Source of the DNA: Sulfurovum sp. | GTDB lineage: Bacteria > Campylobacterota > Campylobacteria > Campylobacterales > Sulfurovaceae | Assembly (NCBI GenBank): GCA_015663065.1 | Contig: DQSX01000021.1 | Span: 1 to 9,245 of the forward strand | Direction of reading: 5' to 3' | Length of the DNA stretch: 9,245 nt | The notes under the pieces: generated by a model | What the model was told of the DNA's origin: nothing | The model's database searches: none | What the model saw: the letters and a program-made list of their open reading frames with translations, nothing else | Part shown: in pieces, positions 5,448-9,245 of the stretch | Layout of the letters: every line of letters begins with the position of its first letter | How positions within the stretch are numbered: the stretch's first letter is position 1 | Program-made: the position numbers and the translations under genes

Positions 5448-6929
5448 CTAAATGATCGCTTCATCCATCTCTTGAGGTATTTCAAGTCCCAAAAGTTTAA
5501 GTACCGTTGGCGCTACATTGTTCAGACCACAACCCTCTTTCAGTTTTGTGACACCTTCTGCCAGGACAAAACACCAGACTTCTCCAACCGTATGGTTGGT
5601 GAGTACATGCCCTTCAGCATCACACATCTCTTCACAGTTACCATGATCAGAGGTAAGCACCAGTGCATAGTCATTCTCTTTTGCTTTCTGGATGATAGTT
5701 CCCAACTCTTTGTCCACTGCAGAGACCGCCAGACATGCAGCATCATAATTTCCTGTATGCCCTACCATGTCACCATTGGCAAAATTCACCACAATAAAAT
5801 CATACGCTTCATCCATTGCCTTACGTACAGCATCTCCCACTTCCGGGGCAGACATTTCAGGCTTCATATCGTAGGTTTTCACATTCGGAGAGGGGATCAG
5901 CACCCTGCTCTCACCGACCATAGGTGCTTCAATACCCCCATTCATAAAAAATGTCACATGGGCATATTTTTCTGTCTCTGCCGTATGCAACTGTCTAAGT
6001 CCTTTTGCAGATATCACTTCTGCCAGAGTATTTTTCGGTGCCTCTTTTGGAAAGATGACAGGAAAAGAGAAAGAGGCATCATATTGCGTCATAGTAGCTA
6101 TATGCAATGGTATGAACTTTCTCTCAAATGCAGAAAAGTCTTCACTGCCAAGCACCGTAGTGATCTCCCTTACCCTGTCAGAACGGAAATTGGCAACAAT
6201 GACCGCATCCCCCTCATTCATCCCTTTATAACCGTTCAATGCCACAGGTTCTATGAATTCATCTGTCTCGTTTTTAGTATAAGAGGCATCTATATATGCG
6301 TGGGCAGACAATGGGGTTGAGGGTTTAGCTTCAGCAATGGCCCTGTAGCCTTTTTCCACTCTCTCCCAGCGATTGTCTCTGTCCATAGTATAGAAACGTC
6401 CACCTATTGTTGCAATAGATATATCTTCATCACAGATATTCTCGATCTGCTCAATATAGGTTTTGGCAGACGTTGGACTTACATCTCTGCCATCTGTGAT
6501 CAAATGCAAAAAAACTTTTTTGCCTCTCTGTTTTGCCAGTTTTGCAAACCCGATGATATGCTCAATATGCGAATGCACCCCGCCATCAGACAAAAGTCCA
6601 ACAAGGTGCAGACGTTCACTCTTCTGTAAAACCTGCGTAAAGACAGCATTCTCATTGATGCTGCCATCTTTCAGGGCAAGAGAAATCTTGACAAGATCCT
6701 GATAGAGTATGCGCCCAGACCCGATGGTCATATGTCCTACTTCCGAATTTCCCATCTGACCTTCGGGAAGCCCGACACTCAAACCGTGTGTAGAGATCAA
6801 CGTTCTTGGTGCAGTTTCAAACAGCGCATCATAGGTCGGTTTTTTTGCATCTTTAAAGGCATTGCAGCTACTGTCCGGCTTACATCCAATACCATCAGTA
6901 ATGATCAAAATCGTTTTTTGTATGCTCAT
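5448..6929 (-). CDS. gpmI: 2,3-bisphosphoglycerate-independent phosphoglycerate mutase
   Basis: Interconverts 3- and 2-phosphoglycerate in glycolysis/gluconeogenesis; in a likely autotroph it would serve mainly gluconeogenesis. At 493 aa it is slightly shorter than the usual 510 or so. It is a Mn-dependent alkaline-phosphatase-superfamily enzyme: D12 (TDGIG) and catalytic S62 in GNSEVGH (61-66), then the phosphotransferase insert with GGVHSH (116-121), GRDV (147-150), GRFYTMDRDNRWERV (177-191) and NFRSDRVRE (247-255), then the second half of the metal site with NGDMVGHTG (D387, H391), TSDHGN (D428, H429) and H446 (TNHT). All key residues are present. The ATG at 6929 has AAAAGG a few bases upstream. 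It is transcribed divergently from mraY. No terminator follows: the T-run after its stop precedes rather than follows the small palindrome, so read-through into the TerB-like gene and fabG is possible. Confidence 0.97.
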   Translation of the reverse strand: MSIQKTILIITDGIGCKPDSSCNAFKDAKKPTYDALFETAPRTLISTHGLSVGLPEGQMGNSEVGHMTIGSGRILYQDLVKISLALKDGSINENAVFTQVLQKSERLHLVGLLSDGGVHSHIEHIIGFAKLAKQRGKKVFLHLITDGRDVSPTSAKTYIEQIENICDEDISIATIGGRFYTMDRDNRWERVEKGYRAIAEAKPSTPLSAHAYIDASYTKNETDEFIEPVALNGYKGMNEGDAVIVANFRSDRVREITTVLGSEDFSAFERKFIPLHIATMTQYDASFSFPVIFPKEAPKNTLAEVISAKGLRQLHTAETEKYAHVTFFMNGGIEAPMVGESRVLIPSPNVKTYDMKPEMSAPEVGDAVRKAMDEAYDFIVVNFANGDMVGHTGNYDAACLAVSAVDKELGTIIQKAKENDYALVLTSDHGNCEEMCDAEGHVLTNHTVGEVWCFVLAEGVTKLKEGCGLNNVAPTVLKLLGLEIPQEMDEAII

Positions 6930-6999
6930 GATGAACCTTTTCGTATATTTTAATGAAATAATAGTAGAATACTCTTTAAATCAAATTAGAAAGATTTCT
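6930..6999. promoter_or_regulatory. Divergent gpmI / mraY intergenic promoter region
   Basis: Seventy AT-rich bases separate the two start codons, so promoters for both directions must lie close together or overlap the genes. On the plus strand TAGAAT (6965-6970) could be the mraY -10, giving a leader of about 23 nt. On the minus strand TAAAAT close to the gpmI start is a possible -10. Neither has a convincing -35. The positions are tentative. Confidence 0.45.
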
Positions 7000-8058
7000 A
7001 TGTTATATGAACTTAGCAACCTACTCCATATGAACCTTTTTAGTTATATCTCCGTACGTGCCGGACTTGCTTTTCTATTGGCTTTTTTACTCGTACTGAT
7101 CCTAATGCCAAAATACCTGACATGGGCCATTTCAAAAAATGCCAACCAGCCTATCAGCAAATATGTTGCTGCTCATGAGAGCAAAGGAAAAACACCCACT
7201 ATGGGTGGAGCGGTCTTTCTTGCCGCTACAGTACTTGCCGCTTTTATCGTCATAGATCTGGCAAACCCTTTTGTCTGGGGAGGGCTTATTACCCTGGTCG
7301 GTTTTGGTCTGGTAGGGTTTAAAGATGATATCGGGAAGATCCTCTCAGGGGACAATCTTGAAGGACTGACGCCAAGAGGGAAAATGGCACTGCAGGTCAT
7401 CGTTGCAGTCATGGCAACGGGACTGCTGGTCTATGTCGGCTTTCCTACGGAACTCTATGTGCCTTTTGTAAAAAAACCACTTTTTGACATGGGTTATTTT
7501 GCCATCCCGTTCTGGGTCTTGATCTTCCTGGCAACAACCAATGCCGTGAACCTCACTGATGGTCTGGACGGTTTGGCGACCGTGCCCTCCATCATTGCAC
7601 TCTTCTCTTTGGGTGCTATTGTCTATGTCACGGGTCATGCCATCTTCTCCGCTTACCTTCTTGTACCGAACATCAAAGGTGTGGGAGAGCTGGTAGTACT
7701 TGCCTTTGCCCTGGGCGGCGCACTCATGGGCTTCTTATGGTACAACTGTTACCCCGCAGAGATATTCATGGGAGATACAGGAAGCCTTGCCATTGGCGGT
7801 TTCCTTGCCTACCTTGCCATTTTGGGAAAAAGTGAATTCCTTCTTCTTCTCATAGGTTTCATTTTTGTCATGGAAACAGTTTCGGTCATCCTGCAGGTCG
7901 GCTCCTATAAGTTGCGGAAAAAACGTATTTTTCGCATGGCACCGATACACCACCATTTCGAACTCAAAGAGTGGGCAGAGAACAAGATCATCGTGCGTTT
8001 CTGGATGATCTCTTTCATTACCAATGTCCTTGCACTCATTACCTTCAAGATCAGATAG
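7000..8058 (+). CDS. mraY: Phospho-N-acetylmuramoyl-pentapeptide-transferase
   Basis: Integral inner-membrane enzyme that transfers phospho-MurNAc-pentapeptide from UDP to undecaprenyl phosphate, making lipid I of peptidoglycan synthesis. With the ATG at 7000 it has 352 aa, close to the E. coli protein (360). The open frame runs back to 6862, but those 46 codons lie antisense to the start of gpmI and lack MraY similarity; MLYELSNLLH is family-like. Family motifs are intact: TPTMGG (65-70), Mg-binding DD at 109-110 (FKDDIGK), NLTDGLDG (184-191), FMGDTGS (256-262) and the HHHF motif (317-320, PIHHHFE). About ten hydrophobic segments are spread along the length. AGAAAGA precedes the start as a weak ribosome binding site. 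murD follows after 3 bp, so the two are surely co-transcribed and probably translationally coupled. Essential housekeeping gene from the dcw set. Confidence 0.97.
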   Translation: MLYELSNLLHMNLFSYISVRAGLAFLLAFLLVLILMPKYLTWAISKNANQPISKYVAAHESKGKTPTMGGAVFLAATVLAAFIVIDLANPFVWGGLITLVGFGLVGFKDDIGKILSGDNLEGLTPRGKMALQVIVAVMATGLLVYVGFPTELYVPFVKKPLFDMGYFAIPFWVLIFLATTNAVNLTDGLDGLATVPSIIALFSLGAIVYVTGHAIFSAYLLVPNIKGVGELVVLAFALGGALMGFLWYNCYPAEIFMGDTGSLAIGGFLAYLAILGKSEFLLLLIGFIFVMETVSVILQVGSYKLRKKRIFRMAPIHHHFELKEWAENKIIVRFWMISFITNVLALITFKIR

Positions 8059-8061
8059 AAG

Positions 8062-9245
8062 ATGATGAAGCCTACACTCTTCGGATACGGACTGACCACC
8101 AAAGCCATTGCCAAAAAACTGGGTGGCGGCTGCACTTTTTTTGATGACAGGACAGAAGAAGCCTACACGGATGAAGAGGGAAACCACATTCTGCCTTCTG
8201 CACTGTTCGATCCTGATAAGAGTAATATGGAAGTCACCACACCCAGTTTAAAACCTTCCCACCCACTCATTCAAAAAGCAAAACACCTCTTGAGCGAATA
8301 TGACTATTTTGCCGAAGCCATGCCCTTTTCCATCTGGATCTCCGGGACCAACGGGAAAACAACCACCACACAGATGCTGACACATCTTTTGGAGAAAAAA
8401 GGTGCTGTCTCAGGAGGGAACATCGGCACACCGCTGGCAGAGCTTGACACCGAAGCACCCATCTGGGTTTTGGAGTCAAGTTCCTTTACACTGCACCATA
8501 CAAATATAGCATCTCCGGATATTTATCTGCTCTTGCCTATTACTCCGGATCACTTGGACTGGCACATCACTCCCGAACAGTATGAAGCGGACAAACTCAA
8601 ACCGCTGCTTACTATGAAAGAGGGAGAACTGGCACTGCTTCCCAAAGGGCTGAACCTGCCAAAGACAGATGCCTATGTGGTAGAGTATGACTCTAAAGAA
8701 TTTTTATGCGAGTTCTTTGGTCTGGATGCTTCCAAACTCAACTACAAAGGTGCTTTCTTAGAAGATGCCCTTCTCTCTCTTGCCATTACAAAAGTCCTTT
8801 TTGATGAAGCAGATTATACACTGCTCAACAGCTTTAAGCGTGATGCACACAGACAGGAGGAGTTTAACGATTCTCAAGAACGTTTATGGGTCAATGACTC
8901 AAAAGCAACCAACCTGGATGCTACACTTCAGGCAGTCAAAGGCTATGCGGGGCAACACATTCACCTCATCCTCGGCGGAGACGATAAAGGGGTTGACCTC
9001 AACCCGCTTTTTGAAGTGATGAAACCCTTAAACCTTACATTATATACTATTGGTGCCAATAATAAGAGGCTTTTAGACCTGGCAAAGCAGTATGGCATTG
9101 ATGCTGTAGAATCAAAAACCATGGAAAAAGCCATAGCAGCCATTGATGCTGTACATACACAAAAATCAATAGCCCTCCTCTCCCCGGCAGCAGCAAGCTT
9201 TGACCAGTTCAACTCATACAAACACAGAGGGGAACATTTCATGGA
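8062..9245 (+). CDS. murD: UDP-N-acetylmuramoyl-L-alanine--D-glutamate ligase; 3' end beyond window
   Basis: Cytoplasmic ATP-dependent ligase adding D-glutamate to UDP-MurNAc-L-Ala in peptidoglycan precursor synthesis. The window holds 394 codons with no stop; probably only a handful are missing, since the RGEHF near the edge matches the RGxxF found near the MurD C-terminus. Mur-ligase motifs in order: P-loop GTNGKTT (95-101), NIGTPL (120-125), ESSSFTL (138-144), DHLDWH (163-168), the likely carbamylated K178, HRQEE (263-267), NDSKATN (278-284, diagnostic of MurD), LGGDDKG (304-310) and LLSPAAASFDQF (372-383). The N-terminal UDP-binding domain, starting LFGYG, is somewhat shorter than in E. 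coli MurD (438 aa). Two ATGs in tandem (8062, 8065) make the exact start uncertain. It begins 3 bp after the mraY stop, a coupled pair. Confidence 0.96.
   Translation, partial: MMKPTLFGYGLTTKAIAKKLGGGCTFFDDRTEEAYTDEEGNHILPSALFDPDKSNMEVTTPSLKPSHPLIQKAKHLLSEYDYFAEAMPFSIWISGTNGKTTTTQMLTHLLEKKGAVSGGNIGTPLAELDTEAPIWVLESSSFTLHHTNIASPDIYLLLPITPDHLDWHITPEQYEADKLKPLLTMKEGELALLPKGLNLPKTDAYVVEYDSKEFLCEFFGLDASKLNYKGAFLEDALLSLAITKVLFDEADYTLLNSFKRDAHRQEEFNDSQERLWVNDSKATNLDATLQAVKGYAGQHIHLILGGDDKGVDLNPLFEVMKPLNLTLYTIGANNKRLLDLAKQYGIDAVESKTMEKAIAAIDAVHTQKSIALLSPAAASFDQFNSYKHRGEHFM

Noticed and set aside
5472..6320. 282-aa open frame on the plus strand
   Set aside because: It is antisense to gpmI, rich in Cys/His/Arg/Ile with no family resemblance, and lacks a ribosome binding site. 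It is a shadow of a well-supported gene.
6862..6999. 46-codon N-terminal extension of mraY
   Set aside because: It runs antisense through the start of gpmI and adds residues absent from MraY proteins. The ATG at 7000 gives a family-typical N-terminus and length.
7735..8187. 150-aa open frame on the minus strand
   Set aside because: Antisense to mraY and the start of murD, with low-complexity His/Lys-rich composition typical of a reversed coding frame.
8267..8479. 70-aa minus-strand open frame within murD
   Set aside because: Arg/Trp/Ser-rich antisense frame opposite the MurD P-loop region; no independent support.

Overview
The window looks like chromosomal DNA from a sulfur- or hydrogen-oxidising, denitrifying member of the Campylobacterota (Epsilonproteobacteria), most like Sulfurovum or Sulfurimonas. 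The evidence is a Sec-exported nitrous oxide reductase carrying a C-terminal cytochrome c domain, an epsilon-style histidine kinase with a HELN-type H-box, AT-rich intergenic DNA, and a gpmI / mraY-murD neighbourhood that I recall from Campylobacter (murD-mraY-pgm-fabG). The genus is an inference; no rRNA or marker search was possible.

Minus strand, right to left. gpmI (6929-5448, phosphoglycerate mutase) is followed by a small TerB-like helical protein (5386-5048), fabG (5018-4275, fatty-acid synthesis), an OmpR-family response regulator (4238-3585) and its histidine kinase (3597-2743, overlapping by 13 bp). After a 169-bp regulatory gap comes nosZ (2573 to beyond position 1). The gaps from gpmI to the kinase are short (29 to 61 bp) or negative, so these five genes may be one transcription unit with an internal promoter. 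nosZ appears to have its own promoter.

Plus strand. A compact 70-bp divergent intergenic region (6930-6999) separates gpmI from mraY (7000-8058). mraY is followed after 3 bp by murD (8062 to beyond 9245). This is a piece of the cell-wall (dcw) pathway: MraY makes lipid I, and MurD adds D-Glu to UDP-MurNAc-L-Ala.

The most interesting part is the 169-bp gap upstream of nosZ. It holds a perfect FNR/CRP-type palindrome (TTGAT-N4-ATCAA, 2719-2732) placed about 42 bp upstream of the start predicted from a perfect TATAAT (2690-2695), which is class II activator geometry. Directly next to it, overlapping the kinase stop codon, is a 10-bp sequence repeated once with an 11-bp period, the arrangement used by many OmpR/PhoB-type regulators. 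A nosZ promoter read jointly by an FNR-family protein and by the adjacent two-component system is the main testable hypothesis. All other genes are recognisable housekeeping genes with intact catalytic motifs. No mobile elements, CRISPR arrays, tRNA or rRNA genes were seen.
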